Positions 18,258 through 28,474 of a DNA stretch of 64,000 bases are shown here, in pieces. The notes below the pieces were generated by a model. It had not been told where the DNA came from. It saw only the letters and a list, made by a program, of their open reading frames with translations, and searched no databases. The stretch spans positions 207,858 to 271,857 of the forward strand of contig NZ_JACHXW010000008.1 in assembly GCF_014192395.1 (NCBI RefSeq), written 5' to 3'. Position numbers and translations under genes: made by a program. This DNA is from Paenibacillus endophyticus (GTDB lineage: Bacteria > Bacillota > Bacilli > Paenibacillales > Paenibacillaceae). Positions within the stretch are counted from its first letter, which is position 1. Every line of letters begins with the position of its first letter.

Positions 18258-19082
18258 TTATTTCACTGAGCCAGTCATTCCCGCTACGAAGTGCTTCTGC
18301 ATTAAGAAGAACACAAGCGCTGTTGGTATCGTTGAAATAACGATAGCTGTCATAATAATACCATAATCAGGCGAATAGCTTGATCCTAAATTAGAGATCA
18401 GCATCGGCACCGTTTTCTTCTCCGGCGATTGTAAGACGATGAGCGGCCACAAATAATTGTTCCAGCTTGACATAAAGGTGATAATGCCAGCTGCCGCGTA
18501 TGTCGTCTTCATCGTTGGCATAAAGATTCGGAAGAAGAGACTGATCTCATTCAATCCGTCGATTCGACCTGCTTCAAGCAGCTCCCGCGGGAACATTTTG
18601 GTATTCTGACGGAAGAAGAAAATAAGAAAAGCAGTCGTAAACGTCGGCAGAACGACGCCAGACAAGGTATCCAATCCGATAAACGGAATAACCTGCGAAA
18701 TTTTGCCGAACATTTGGAACAATGGCACCATAATTGCTGCGAATGGAATCATCATCGAAAGCAGCAGGATGCTAAATACGATATCCTTTGCTTTACTCCG
18801 ATAGATTTCAAAGCCATAACCGGCTAAAGATGCAATAACCATGGCTAGAATCGTAGTCGTGACAGAAATTTTCGCTGAGTTCAGCAATGCTGGCACGATG
18901 TCAACGGTATTGAAAAGCTGTTTAAGATTCTCGATAAGCTGTCCGCCGGGAAGCAATCTTCCTTGGGTTACGTCAGCCGATTTGTTGGTAGCGCTGATGA
19001 TCATCCAAAGAAACGGGAAGATCGATACGAAGGCAAGCAAGCTTAGAAAGATATAGATAAATACACGCTTTAGCTTATCCAT
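18258..19082 (-). CDS. Sugar ABC transporter permease, MalG/LacG type
   Basis: A 274-residue permease with six predicted membrane segments and the family EAA loop ELLEAGRIDGLNEISLFFRIFMPTMK near residue 175-200. The ATG at 19082 fits the AGGTGA site better than the upstream GTG. It overlaps its partner permease by eight bases and is followed by lacZ after about 75 bases. CUT1-type carbohydrate uptake is indicated; the linked LacZ suggests a galactoside. Confidence 0.9.
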   Translation of the reverse strand: MDKLKRVFIYIFLSLLAFVSIFPFLWMIISATNKSADVTQGRLLPGGQLIENLKQLFNTVDIVPALLNSAKISVTTTILAMVIASLAGYGFEIYRSKAKDIVFSILLLSMMIPFAAIMVPLFQMFGKISQVIPFIGLDTLSGVVLPTFTTAFLIFFFRQNTKMFPRELLEAGRIDGLNEISLFFRIFMPTMKTTYAAAGIITFMSSWNNYLWPLIVLQSPEKKTVPMLISNLGSSYSPDYGIIMTAIVISTIPTALVFFLMQKHFVAGMTGSVK

Positions 19083-19971
19083 TTTTATCACCTGCCGCTT
19101 TGAACTGAATAAATGCCAAGATGATGATCATGATCACGATCGAGTAAGATACTGTAGCTGCGTAGCCGAAATCGGCTGAGTATTTGAAGGAAAGGTTATA
19201 AATATATTGCGAGATGGACATGGATGCATTACCCGGTCCGCCCTTCGTAATATTGACAACCTCATCAAACAATTGCAGCGTACCGATGGTTGACGTTATG
19301 GATGTAAACAATATGATTGGCTTGAGCAAAGGAACGGTAATCCCAAAAAACTGTCTTGTTGACGAAGCACCGTCGATTTTTGCAGCCTCATATATGGAAT
19401 GGTCGATATTTTGAAGCGCGGACAAATAAAAGATCATGTTATAGCCGGTCCAGCGCCATGTGATTGCGATAATAACGGTAACTTTCGCCCAGAATGGATC
19501 CGTAATCCACTGAATCGGCGCAGCGATCAAATGAAGATTGGTCAACAGCTTATTGACTAGTCCTTCAGATGCGAACAAATATTTAAAGATAACGGAATAC
19601 GCTACGAGCGAGGTAACGGCCGGCAAGAAAATAGCCGTTCGGAAAAATCCTTTAAACTTCAGTTTACTGTCGTTAAGCAATACAGAAATAAACATAGCAA
19701 GCACGATCATTACTGGAACTTGAATAATCAAGTAAATAAAGGTGTTCTTTAATGCCGTCAAAAACGTTTTGTCAGTGAACAAGCGGACATAATTGTCAAA
19801 TCCGACGTAATCGAGATTCATCCCTTTACCCGATTTGAACGATAGCAACAACGCTTGAATCATTGGATAGAAATAGAATGCCACAATCATGACAACTGCC
19901 AGAATGATGAACATCCATCCGGTCAAATTAGCTCTATTGCGAATTTTCACGCCAGGCCTCGCTGCTTTCAC
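19075..19971 (-). CDS. Sugar ABC transporter permease, MalF/LacF type
   Basis: A 298-residue permease with six predicted membrane segments and the EAA loop SIYEAAKIDGASSTRQFFGITVPLLKP around residue 190-215. It starts with GTG at 19971. It pairs with the next permease to form the channel and lies 130 bases after the binding protein gene, behind a strong stem-loop. Confidence 0.9.
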   Translation of the reverse strand: MKAARPGVKIRNRANLTGWMFIILAVVMIVAFYFYPMIQALLLSFKSGKGMNLDYVGFDNYVRLFTDKTFLTALKNTFIYLIIQVPVMIVLAMFISVLLNDSKLKFKGFFRTAIFLPAVTSLVAYSVIFKYLFASEGLVNKLLTNLHLIAAPIQWITDPFWAKVTVIIAITWRWTGYNMIFYLSALQNIDHSIYEAAKIDGASSTRQFFGITVPLLKPIILFTSITSTIGTLQLFDEVVNITKGGPGNASMSISQYIYNLSFKYSADFGYAATVSYSIVIMIIILAFIQFKAAGDKNG

Positions 19972-19998
19972 GTTAGCCTAACCCCTCTCTTGACGGTC

Positions 19999-20079
19999 AT
20001 AAAACCTGGGGAGACTTCCCCTGATCAAGCAGCCGCATTATTCACTTGGCACCGGAAAAGGAAAAGTCTCAGGTTTTAT
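19999..20079 (-). repeat. Intergenic stem-loop between binding protein and permease genes
   Basis: ATAAAACCTG (19999-20008) and AGACTT (20012-20017) pair with AAGTCT (20064-20069) and CAGGTTTTAT (20070-20079), a 16-base stem with a three-G bulge and a loop of about 46 bases. There is no clean T run. Stem-loops in this position in maltose-type operons protect the binding-protein message and raise its level over the permeases; the same is likely here. Confidence 0.7.
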
Positions 20080-20100
20080 TTCTCAGCCGTATGGTCTAGT

Positions 20101-21396
20101 TTATTTCACTTGTGTTTCTGCTTGTGCTTGCGCATCTTTCAGTACATCGTCGATTGCCTTGCCGCCTAGGTAGTTCTGCATTTCTACGACAAGAATGTCT
20201 TCAACCGCATATGTGTGCATGCCGTAGTTCACGTTAGGAATTTGTTCTGTCCATTTCGCGAAATCTTCGATTACTTTTTGGCCGCCGAAGAACTCATCAG
20301 CTTGCTTGTAAGCATCGCCTGCTGCCGCAGCTTTAAGCGTACCAATTGCACCGATTTCAGTAACAAGCTTCTGGTATAGATCAACATCGGAACCGAAAGT
20401 TTGCTTCAAGAATTCAGCTGCTGCTTCTTTGCCGTCAACGTTCATAACGTACCACGAGCTGCCGCCAAGGTTGGAAGCATGAACAGAGCCCGCTGTAGTC
20501 GTCAATTTAGGGAATGGAACAACTGCCCATTTGCCTGATTGTGAAGCTTCTGCTTTAACGGATGCTGTGATCCAGTTTCCTGTCGGAATGGAAGCAACCT
20601 CGCCGCTGTTGAATGCACCAACAAATTGGCTCCAGTCGGAATTCGCTTTGACAATATCGGCATCCATCATTGCTTTGTATGTTTCGAATGCTTCTTTAAG
20701 GGCTGCGTTGTCTGCAAGATTAGGTGTAGTACCGTCTTCTTTCAAGTACCATGATCCAGCAGATTGTATCATCATGCGGATAAGTCCAAGATCGTTGGGA
20801 TCTTGTGTAAGCAAAGATTTGCCTGTTTTTTCTTTCACTGCTTTGCCGATTTCGATGAATTTTTTCCAATCAATATCTTGCAGGTCAGCGACTTTGTAGC
20901 CCGCTTGCTCCAAGTAGTCAGTTCTTACATATAAGCCGGCTACGCCAGAGTCGAACGGAACACCGTATTGTTTGCCGTCGAGGCTTGTAGGTCCGATTTT
21001 GTAATCAGCGAAATCATCTGCTTTGATAAATTCCGACAGATCAAAGAATGCCTCAGGGTAAGCTTGCAAGAAGCTTTGCGCACGGTAATCCTCAATCAAT
21101 ACGATTGTCGGCAAGCTTTTTGTCGTACCAGCGTTCAAGCCCGCATTCAGCTTTTGAATGATATCGGCTTGTGCGTTTTCCACGATGTTGACCTTAAGGT
21201 CAGGGTTTTTAGCTTTATAAGCTTCGCTTGCACGTTCCATTGCGCCAATGTTGAACGCTTTATCCCATGCCCATACTGTAATCTCTTTCGTGCCTTCAGC
21301 AGCATTGCCGCCGTTGTTTGGTGCATTGTTTTCCTTACTTGAGCATGCTGTCAGCAATACGAAGCTGGCAAGCACTACCGCGAGTAGTTTTTTCAA
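20101..21396 (-). CDS. Sugar-binding lipoprotein of the lacZ cassette
   Basis: A 431-residue family-1 extracellular solute-binding protein. The signal KKLLAVVLASFVLLTAC ends in lipobox LTAC, followed by an Asn/Gly-rich linker, then the binding domain (ITVWAWDKAFNIGAMERASEAYKAKNP; PTGNWITASVKAEA). It should capture an oligosaccharide outside the cell for the two permeases downstream. It is about 180 bases downstream of the kinase gene, so expression probably depends on that two-component system. Substrate: a beta-galactoside is inferred from LacZ only. Confidence 0.9.
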   Translation of the reverse strand: MKKLLAVVLASFVLLTACSSKENNAPNNGGNAAEGTKEITVWAWDKAFNIGAMERASEAYKAKNPDLKVNIVENAQADIIQKLNAGLNAGTTKSLPTIVLIEDYRAQSFLQAYPEAFFDLSEFIKADDFADYKIGPTSLDGKQYGVPFDSGVAGLYVRTDYLEQAGYKVADLQDIDWKKFIEIGKAVKEKTGKSLLTQDPNDLGLIRMMIQSAGSWYLKEDGTTPNLADNAALKEAFETYKAMMDADIVKANSDWSQFVGAFNSGEVASIPTGNWITASVKAEASQSGKWAVVPFPKLTTTAGSVHASNLGGSSWYVMNVDGKEAAAEFLKQTFGSDVDLYQKLVTEIGAIGTLKAAAAGDAYKQADEFFGGQKVIEDFAKWTEQIPNVNYGMHTYAVEDILVVEMQNYLGGKAIDDVLKDAQAQAETQVK

Positions 21397-21579
21397 TTCC
21401 TTTCAACCCCTTTAACTAAACTGATATTTCTCTTAAGCAATTACTGGCTAACGGTTATCAGTATAACAATTCATTAAATTGACTCGTTAGCAAAATATTT
21501 GTGTGGATTTGTCATTCTATTGTTACCTTCCCATTCGTTATTATGTAATTAAAAATAAATTTGCATTTTGGTATTATTT

Positions 21580-23352
21580 TTAGGTTTTATGCAGCGGCAG
21601 CTTAATTTTCACCCTCGTGCCCTCACCGATATTGCTGACAATTTCTACACCATACTCCTCGCCGTACAGAAGGCTGATTCTGTCGTGCACATTGCGAATG
21701 CCGATTCCGGAGAAGAAATGACTCGTACTGATTGCGCTGTGATCGGGATTTTCGTGATCATAACCTTCCATGCCGACGCCATTATCAACAACCTCGCATA
21801 CAAGCGTTTCATCTTCGCGTGAGAAAAGCACGTAAATATGGCCATCCTTTCGCTCCTGAAAAGCATGGAAAAAAGCATTCTCGATAAATGGCTGTATGAT
21901 GAGCTTGGGAATATGGTATCCATAGCAATCATCCGCTATGAAATAATTGACGGCAATCTGATCGCCGTATCGCACATGATTGATAAATACATAGTTTTTT
22001 AAATTGACCAGCTCTTGAGCAACGCTGATCGTCTCGCTAATATTGCCCACCGTATTTTGCAGCAGCGAGATTAACGAATTGATCGTAGCTGCTGCTTTTT
22101 CCTTGTTGCCCTGCTGCACCAGTATTTTGACAGACGCAAGCGTGTTGTATAAGAAATGCGGATTAATCTGCATCTGCAAGGCTGATAATTCGGCGTTGCG
22201 TTGGTCCTTCTGCGTTTGAATGAGCTTGCGCACATATTCGTTCAGCTCATCAAGCATATAATTATAGGCTTTGCCTAACTCCTTGATTTCATAGCTGCCC
22301 GATACGGTAATGTAATTATCGAAGTTATTTTCAGCGATTCTCGGCATTTGCCTAGCAAGCAGCGTTAAGGATTTCGTCAGACGTCTCGAAATTAGAAATA
22401 CAATGATGAGTGCAACGAGAACGATGCCAACACAAATAAGCGCGACGGTCTTGAAATCGACCATCTCGCTAAGCACCTCTTTTTTATTGATTAAATTGAC
22501 CAGGTAAAAATCATAGACAGGCAAATATTCGGACAGCACCAAGCTGTTTTCCCCAAGCACGTTAACGTCCTTGAATGTTAGCCCTTTTTGTTCCATTTCT
22601 TGCGCGTGCGATAGCAAATCCAGATTTTCTTTGCCGATAAGCTCTTGACGGTTGCTTGATACAATAATACCCGACTGATCTAGGATGGCTACATCGTTGC
22701 CGCCGCTGGTGAAGCTTGCATAGAATCGCTTGAAGTCGCTTTCTTTTATCGCAAAATATAAAATGCCGTATTGATTGCCGCTCGTTCGCTCCATAAGCGC
22801 CCTTGATGCAACGATAACCGGGTCTTTGTCCAATCCGCTAATGTTTTCTTTATCCAGCTGATACAGCAATCGTTTTGGCTCAACGAGCGTATTGACCGTC
22901 AACATGCTGTTTCTCAGCTTTTCCAGCGAATTCGGCCAGTAAGTACTATCATTCGAATGGCTTTTTCGATTGACGCCGGTAATGGTCATCATGACGGGAT
23001 AAGCCGCAACGTTGGACTGAATCCGCTCCATTTGCTGACTGGCTTGGTAATAGCTTTTCAAAGAGGTAGTCGAGTTCAAATCCGGATTTGTGAGAAAACC
23101 CTTGATTGTCCCATTCTGCTGCACATTGTTCGACGCTGTTACAATGGAATAGTTAAAGGATTCGAAATTGGCTTTTATTTGGCTGATAATCTTTGAATTC
23201 GTGATGCTAAAGGTGTTCATGAACAGCTTCTCTGACATTTGAATCGTTACTAGCGAGGTTAACAATGCGACAGTAATGATGCTGACAAGCGTAACCATGA
23301 ACAATTTGATAAAAAGACCGTGATACTTGAACCTATCCAAAAAACCTCTCAT
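21580..23352 (-). CDS. YesM-type sensor histidine kinase
   Basis: A 590-residue membrane kinase. A first membrane helix (about 17-38), an extracellular dCache-like sensor region (about 40-300), a second helix (about 303-325) and a HAMP segment (about 325-380) precede the His_kinase domain with the phospho-accepting histidine in QMQINPHFLYNTL (about residue 390) and an HATPase domain with NAFFHAF, DNGVGM and GIGIRNVHDRI. It starts four bases after the response regulator stop and forms one unit with it. The pair probably senses an extracellular sugar or a liganded binding protein and switches on the ABC genes downstream. Confidence 0.93.
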   Translation of the reverse strand: MRGFLDRFKYHGLFIKLFMVTLVSIITVALLTSLVTIQMSEKLFMNTFSITNSKIISQIKANFESFNYSIVTASNNVQQNGTIKGFLTNPDLNSTTSLKSYYQASQQMERIQSNVAAYPVMMTITGVNRKSHSNDSTYWPNSLEKLRNSMLTVNTLVEPKRLLYQLDKENISGLDKDPVIVASRALMERTSGNQYGILYFAIKESDFKRFYASFTSGGNDVAILDQSGIIVSSNRQELIGKENLDLLSHAQEMEQKGLTFKDVNVLGENSLVLSEYLPVYDFYLVNLINKKEVLSEMVDFKTVALICVGIVLVALIIVFLISRRLTKSLTLLARQMPRIAENNFDNYITVSGSYEIKELGKAYNYMLDELNEYVRKLIQTQKDQRNAELSALQMQINPHFLYNTLASVKILVQQGNKEKAAATINSLISLLQNTVGNISETISVAQELVNLKNYVFINHVRYGDQIAVNYFIADDCYGYHIPKLIIQPFIENAFFHAFQERKDGHIYVLFSREDETLVCEVVDNGVGMEGYDHENPDHSAISTSHFFSGIGIRNVHDRISLLYGEEYGVEIVSNIGEGTRVKIKLPLHKT

Positions 23353-23355
23353 CGC

Positions 23356-24933
23356 CTAATCCCTCTTCTTAGCTGCGTATTGTTTTCTGTAATGGCTAGG
23401 TGACAGTCCCGTTACCTTCTTGAACACTTTCGTGAAATAACTATGATCGGAGTACCCAACCAAGCTGCTGATCTCCGAAATGGAAGCCGTAACGTCCTCT
23501 AGAAGCTCTGCAGCCTTCTCAACTCTAATCTTGTTCAAATATTCGCTAAAGCCCTCCTTATTATGCGAGGTGAAATAGCTTGATAAATAAGACGGATTGA
23601 AATGAAAATGCTTGGCCAGCTCCGTCAGGCTTAGCGGATCCGCATAATGCTCGCGAATAAACAGAAGCAGCTGTGTCATATTCGAATTGCTGCCAGTGAC
23701 GCTCCTTTTTTCAATCACATCATTCGCTTCAGCGATAAACGAATGAAGGAGCGCTATAGCGCTGCTCGCATGTCCGGCTTCACCGATCTGCTTGAAATAC
23801 GAATATTTCGATTCCTCCAGCTTCTTCATGTCGGAATCCAAGCGGCTAAGCAGAATGGTAATATTAAAAATAACGTTGCCAACGAAGGATTTAAATTCAA
23901 ATACATCCGTTTGGTAGTTTGCTGCCAAACGATTCACATGCTCAAGCAGTTCGCCAAAAGCTGTGTCGAATTGCCTTCGGTTCATCAGCTCGGTGAATTG
24001 ATTCATATTAAAAGGCTGTAATTCATTCGTGATAGACGGCAGCTCATCGTAAATGATCAAATGCTGTGAGAGGGGCAGGAAAAACTGATAAAGGTTTATT
24101 CTAATAAATTGCTCTTTATAGTTCGAACCAAGCTCCTTTACATGCAGGAATGGTTCGCTAATCGTCCATACGCGTGCGGGGTAATGCGCTCTTGAATACT
24201 CCGCCAGCCGCCTTCCCACACTAGTTAAACCATCCTTATCTGTATGATTCATATTGACGAGGAGCACGAGCATATCCGGTTCAGCCGGCAGCTTCGCATG
24301 CACCGCGTCAGGCAAATATTCATCGAGCGCTGATAAGATGCGCTCCATCCATTGCAGCTCCTCTCCCCTCTCGCTGCCCTTTGAACCTGCTTGCTTCAAA
24401 TCTGTACCGATTAATTGAAAGATGTCATGCGGGAAAGATTGATTAATCCGATTTTCGTCAAGCTCAATCTCATATCCTGACATCAGCTTATCAAGTATCC
24501 ACGGAATCGTCTGACCGCCTTCAACTTCTCCTTCTTCAAGCTTCAAAGACGGAATCTTGCGCGCCGTTCGCTTCACAATATCCAAGAGCTGAAAGGCTTC
24601 CAGCTTTGGCTTTAAAATATAATCGGCAACACCGCTTTGAAACGTTGATCTCACGTAATCAAACTCCCCGAAGCTGCTCAATATGATAACCTCGATTTGC
24701 GGAAATCTTGATTTGATCGCACGGGTCAACTCCTCGCCGCCCATAACGGGCATAACAATATCCGTAATGACAATATGGGGCTCCTCACGCTCAATCAGCT
24801 CAAGCGCCTCTTTTCCGTTAGAAGCCTCGCCTATAATTTGAAAGCCCTCTTGCTCCCAATTCAATAGATGCTTAATGCCTTGTCTGACCAATAATTCGTC
24901 GTCTACAATTAACACGCGACATGCTAGCGCCAT
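23356..24933 (-). CDS. YesN-type response regulator with AraC DNA-binding domain
   Basis: A 525-residue regulator: receiver domain at residues 1-125 with acidic pocket Asp11/Asp12 and phospho-acceptor Asp58 in VITDIVMP, a long middle region, and two AraC helix-turn-helix motifs at the end (LTELAKHFHFNPSYLSSYF; SSLVGYSDHSYFTKVFKKVTGLSP). ATG at 24933 has GGAGG seven bases upstream. It is the first gene of the cassette and should activate the transporter-LacZ genes once phosphorylated by the kinase encoded next. Confidence 0.93.
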   Translation of the reverse strand: MALACRVLIVDDELLVRQGIKHLLNWEQEGFQIIGEASNGKEALELIEREEPHIVITDIVMPVMGGEELTRAIKSRFPQIEVIILSSFGEFDYVRSTFQSGVADYILKPKLEAFQLLDIVKRTARKIPSLKLEEGEVEGGQTIPWILDKLMSGYEIELDENRINQSFPHDIFQLIGTDLKQAGSKGSERGEELQWMERILSALDEYLPDAVHAKLPAEPDMLVLLVNMNHTDKDGLTSVGRRLAEYSRAHYPARVWTISEPFLHVKELGSNYKEQFIRINLYQFFLPLSQHLIIYDELPSITNELQPFNMNQFTELMNRRQFDTAFGELLEHVNRLAANYQTDVFEFKSFVGNVIFNITILLSRLDSDMKKLEESKYSYFKQIGEAGHASSAIALLHSFIAEANDVIEKRSVTGSNSNMTQLLLFIREHYADPLSLTELAKHFHFNPSYLSSYFTSHNKEGFSEYLNKIRVEKAAELLEDVTASISEISSLVGYSDHSYFTKVFKKVTGLSPSHYRKQYAAKKRD

Positions 24934-24980
24934 CGTTAAACCTCCGCAATTGAAAATATATATTCCCATGCCTCTAAGGC

Positions 24981-25034
24981 GATTTATTCATAATAGCTTC
25001 TGAAGACGATTTATTCATAATAGCTTCTGAAGAC
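24981..25034. repeat. Perfect 27-base tandem duplication covering a stop codon
   Basis: A 27-base unit beginning GATTTATTCATAATAGC is present twice head to tail (24981-25007 and 25008-25034) without a mismatch. The right copy encodes the last eight residues and stop codon of the ArsR-type regulator; the left copy is a second, untranslated version of that end. Confidence 0.95.
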
Positions 25035-25913
25035 GATATCTTGGTCATAATTTCCAAAGCCTTTTCCATATAGCGTAAGTCCGCCTCTGCCTTGTGAAGT
25101 ATCGTCGGCGCTTATTCGAAGGGTCCAATGCGACCCGTCCCAAGGCAGCTCCATAATCGTTATATCGGATATTTGCATGCCGTCAATGAAGCTCCCTTGT
25201 TTGTTTATGCGAAGCACCTTCATTAAACCATATTGATTCACATCGCTATGCCACCAGGCTGGCGAGAAGCGTCCTCTCATTTTGCCAAAATCACCAGGAC
25301 TTGTCCAAGTGCCAAGCGAAACCCCATTGATTATGAATTGGATATCCGATGGCCAATTGTCATTTATATAAGGCGCTTCGGAGCCAATTTCGAGCGAGAT
25401 TTCAATTTCCTGTACGGCTTGGTCCTTAAATAAATAATTAGGCACTTTATATTCAACAAAACCTCGGGTGAACCATAGTATACCTGCATGGACACGCTCT
25501 GGGTCAAGAAAGTAGGCAGGATTGTCATAATGCCCAATCATTTTTTCGGTTGTGGCAAGCCCGCATGTCGGTGCTGCCTCAATATTCGTATAATGCCCTA
25601 CCGGCAAAGATACTTCAGAAAATTTCCTTTCGATTGGCACCGTGCGGGACAACTTGATTTGTAGAAACTCTGTAGAAAGGGAACAGTACTTGTAGGTTCC
25701 CCCATTGATTCTTCGCATGCGATAGCTGACAAGGCCAGCCTTCTGCAGCTTGCTTACATGCGTGCTTACGATCGCGCTGCTCAAATAGAGCTCGGAAGCA
25801 AGCTCCTTAATATGCATCTCTTTCGTGTTCAAGCGATCGATGATTTGCAATCTTACCTCGCTTGCCAGTGCTTCATACACCTCGAGTGAGGCTGCATCCG
25901 TGGATAAATACAT
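25011..25913 (-). CDS. ArsR-family regulator with a large C-terminal domain
   Basis: A 300-residue protein. Residues about 5-80 are an ArsR winged helix-turn-helix (ALASEVRLQIIDRL, IKELASELYLSSAIVSTHVSKLQKAGLV). The remaining 200 residues are rich in Trp, Gly and alternating hydrophobic residues (IQFIINGVSLGTWTSPGDFG; ITIMELPWDGSHWTLRI), a pattern typical of beta-sandwich ligand domains. No metal-site cysteine cluster as in metal-sensing ArsR proteins is seen near the DNA-binding helix. It is divergent from the arabinofuranosidase gene over a 153-base gap, so it probably regulates that gene in response to a sugar; this is inference. Confidence 0.82.
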   Translation of the reverse strand: MYLSTDAASLEVYEALASEVRLQIIDRLNTKEMHIKELASELYLSSAIVSTHVSKLQKAGLVSYRMRRINGGTYKYCSLSTEFLQIKLSRTVPIERKFSEVSLPVGHYTNIEAAPTCGLATTEKMIGHYDNPAYFLDPERVHAGILWFTRGFVEYKVPNYLFKDQAVQEIEISLEIGSEAPYINDNWPSDIQFIINGVSLGTWTSPGDFGKMRGRFSPAWWHSDVNQYGLMKVLRINKQGSFIDGMQISDITIMELPWDGSHWTLRISADDTSQGRGGLTLYGKGFGNYDQDIVFRSYYE

Positions 25914-25982
25914 GTTTCACCTGCTTTAGAATTAGTTATTTCATTAATCCTTCGATTATAGAACCTGCGCATATTGATTGTA

Positions 25983-27581
<1,599 letters not shown>

Positions 27582-27616
27582 GATACTACAAATATTACAA
27601 ATACTACAAATGGAAA

Positions 27617-27662
27617 GGGATGTTCCATACGTCAATCTTTTGACAATGGAATATCCCCCTTT
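27617..27662 (+). terminator. Terminator of abfA
   Basis: A long hairpin: GGGAT-TTCCAT pairs with ATGGAA-ATCCCC, and an inner GTCAA (27631-27635) pairs with TTGAC around a TCTT loop. It is followed by CTTTATTATTT and begins 35 bases after the abfA stop. Confidence 0.82.
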
Positions 27663-27925
27663 ATTATTTAGGTTAAACAGCCAACTGTACATTTAAATAT
27701 TCTTGCGATCGCCATTGCTCAGGGATTCCTTTGAATCAACGAGTAAAGGTTGGAATCCCCTCACAAAAACGAACGCTAACGTCATTTGACCATGGAATAT
27801 TCCCTTTATTATTTAGGTTAAACAGCAAACTGCAATTTTAAATATTCTTCCGATCGCCATTGCTCAGGGATTCCTTTGAATCAACGAGGAAAGGTTGGAA
27901 TCCCCTCACAAAAACGACCGCTAAC
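27631..27925. repeat. Imperfect tandem duplication of a ~145-base non-coding unit
   Basis: Copy A (27631-27780) and copy B (27781-27925) share long identical blocks, e.g. CGATCGCCATTGCTCAGGGA and GGTTGGAATCCCCTCACAAA. Each copy has its own hairpin in which GGGATTCCTTT pairs with AAAGG-GGAATCCCC. The 5' edge of the unit coincides with the 3' half of the abfA terminator. Read on the minus strand both copies hold a short open stretch containing GIPEQWRS and ending in a stop, but no start or ribosome site, so they look like remnants of a dispersed repeat. Confidence 0.85.
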
Positions 27926-28164
27926 GCTTCTCCAGAATCATTTAAATGCTTCGTTAACCATTAACCTGTTCATTACTTACTCAAACAAAGAAACCTGGCC
28001 TTATTAGCATGGAAGTGTGTCCAACCATCAACAAAGGATAAGCTGATTAAATATAGACATTTTCCTCAGATTCCTGCTTCGAGGCTTACACAAAGTTAGC
28101 CTTGAGGTCGGGTAGCTTTCGCTTGCTTACCATTTGCTGAAGAAAGCAGCAAGATACCAAGTCA
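27926..28164. other. Intergenic stretch without a gene
   Basis: I see no gene here. The only structure is a weak hairpin around GAGGCT/AGCCTT at about 28080-28105. Confidence 0.6.
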
Positions 28165-28203
28165 AAAAAACGGCGCAGGGATTGCCCTCTGCACCGTTTT
28201 TTC
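28165..28203. terminator. Bidirectional terminator
   Basis: AAAAAACGG-GCAGGG pairs with CCCTCTGC-CCGTTTTTT around a short loop, giving T runs on both strands. It probably ends the GH5 cassette on the minus strand, about 270 bases past that stop codon. Confidence 0.82.
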
Positions 28204-28267
28204 ATGGGGTTTTCTTCTTATATTTAATCGTACAAGCTGTTTCGTCAACGAGCGAATCCCTTTTGAG

Positions 28268-28423
28268 TCAGGTCCTTAACGGTTTCTGCTCTCTGTGCTC
28301 TCTGTGCTCTCTGTGCTCACTGTGCTCTTTCTGTTCTTTCAGCTTCTTCAGTTCTTCCAGCTCTTTCGGCTTATTCTTGTTTATTTTCTTTTTCTGCTTT
28401 TTCTGCTCTCTCTGCTTTTTCAT
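28268..28423 (-). CDS. Possible small Lys/Glu-rich protein with a 9-base repeat
   Basis: A 51-codon minus-strand frame from ATG at 28423 to TGA at 28268-28270, 52 bases after the GH5 stop. It encodes a highly charged peptide with Lys/Gln/Glu runs and a repeated HRE triplet that reflects a 9-base DNA repeat (28287-28330). There is no convincing ribosome site (only GTAAGAA), so it may be low-complexity DNA that happens to be open. The plus-strand frame over the same DNA gives an unlikely Cys-Ser-Leu repeat. Confidence 0.25.
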   Translation of the reverse strand: MKKQREQKKQKKKINKNKPKELEELKKLKEQKEHSEHREHREHREQKPLRT

Positions 28424-28474
28424 TTCTTACAATAATTACTATTATCGCATCTAATCATGCGATCACTATGACTG

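Noticed and set aside
21397..21579. Catabolite-repression (cre) site before the sugar-binding protein gene
   Set aside because: The closest sequence, around 21450-21465, misses several conserved positions of the cre consensus.
28134..28454. Plus-strand protein with Cys-Ser-Leu repeats
   Set aside because: It contains the bidirectional terminator at 28165-28203 and then only low-complexity pyrimidine DNA.
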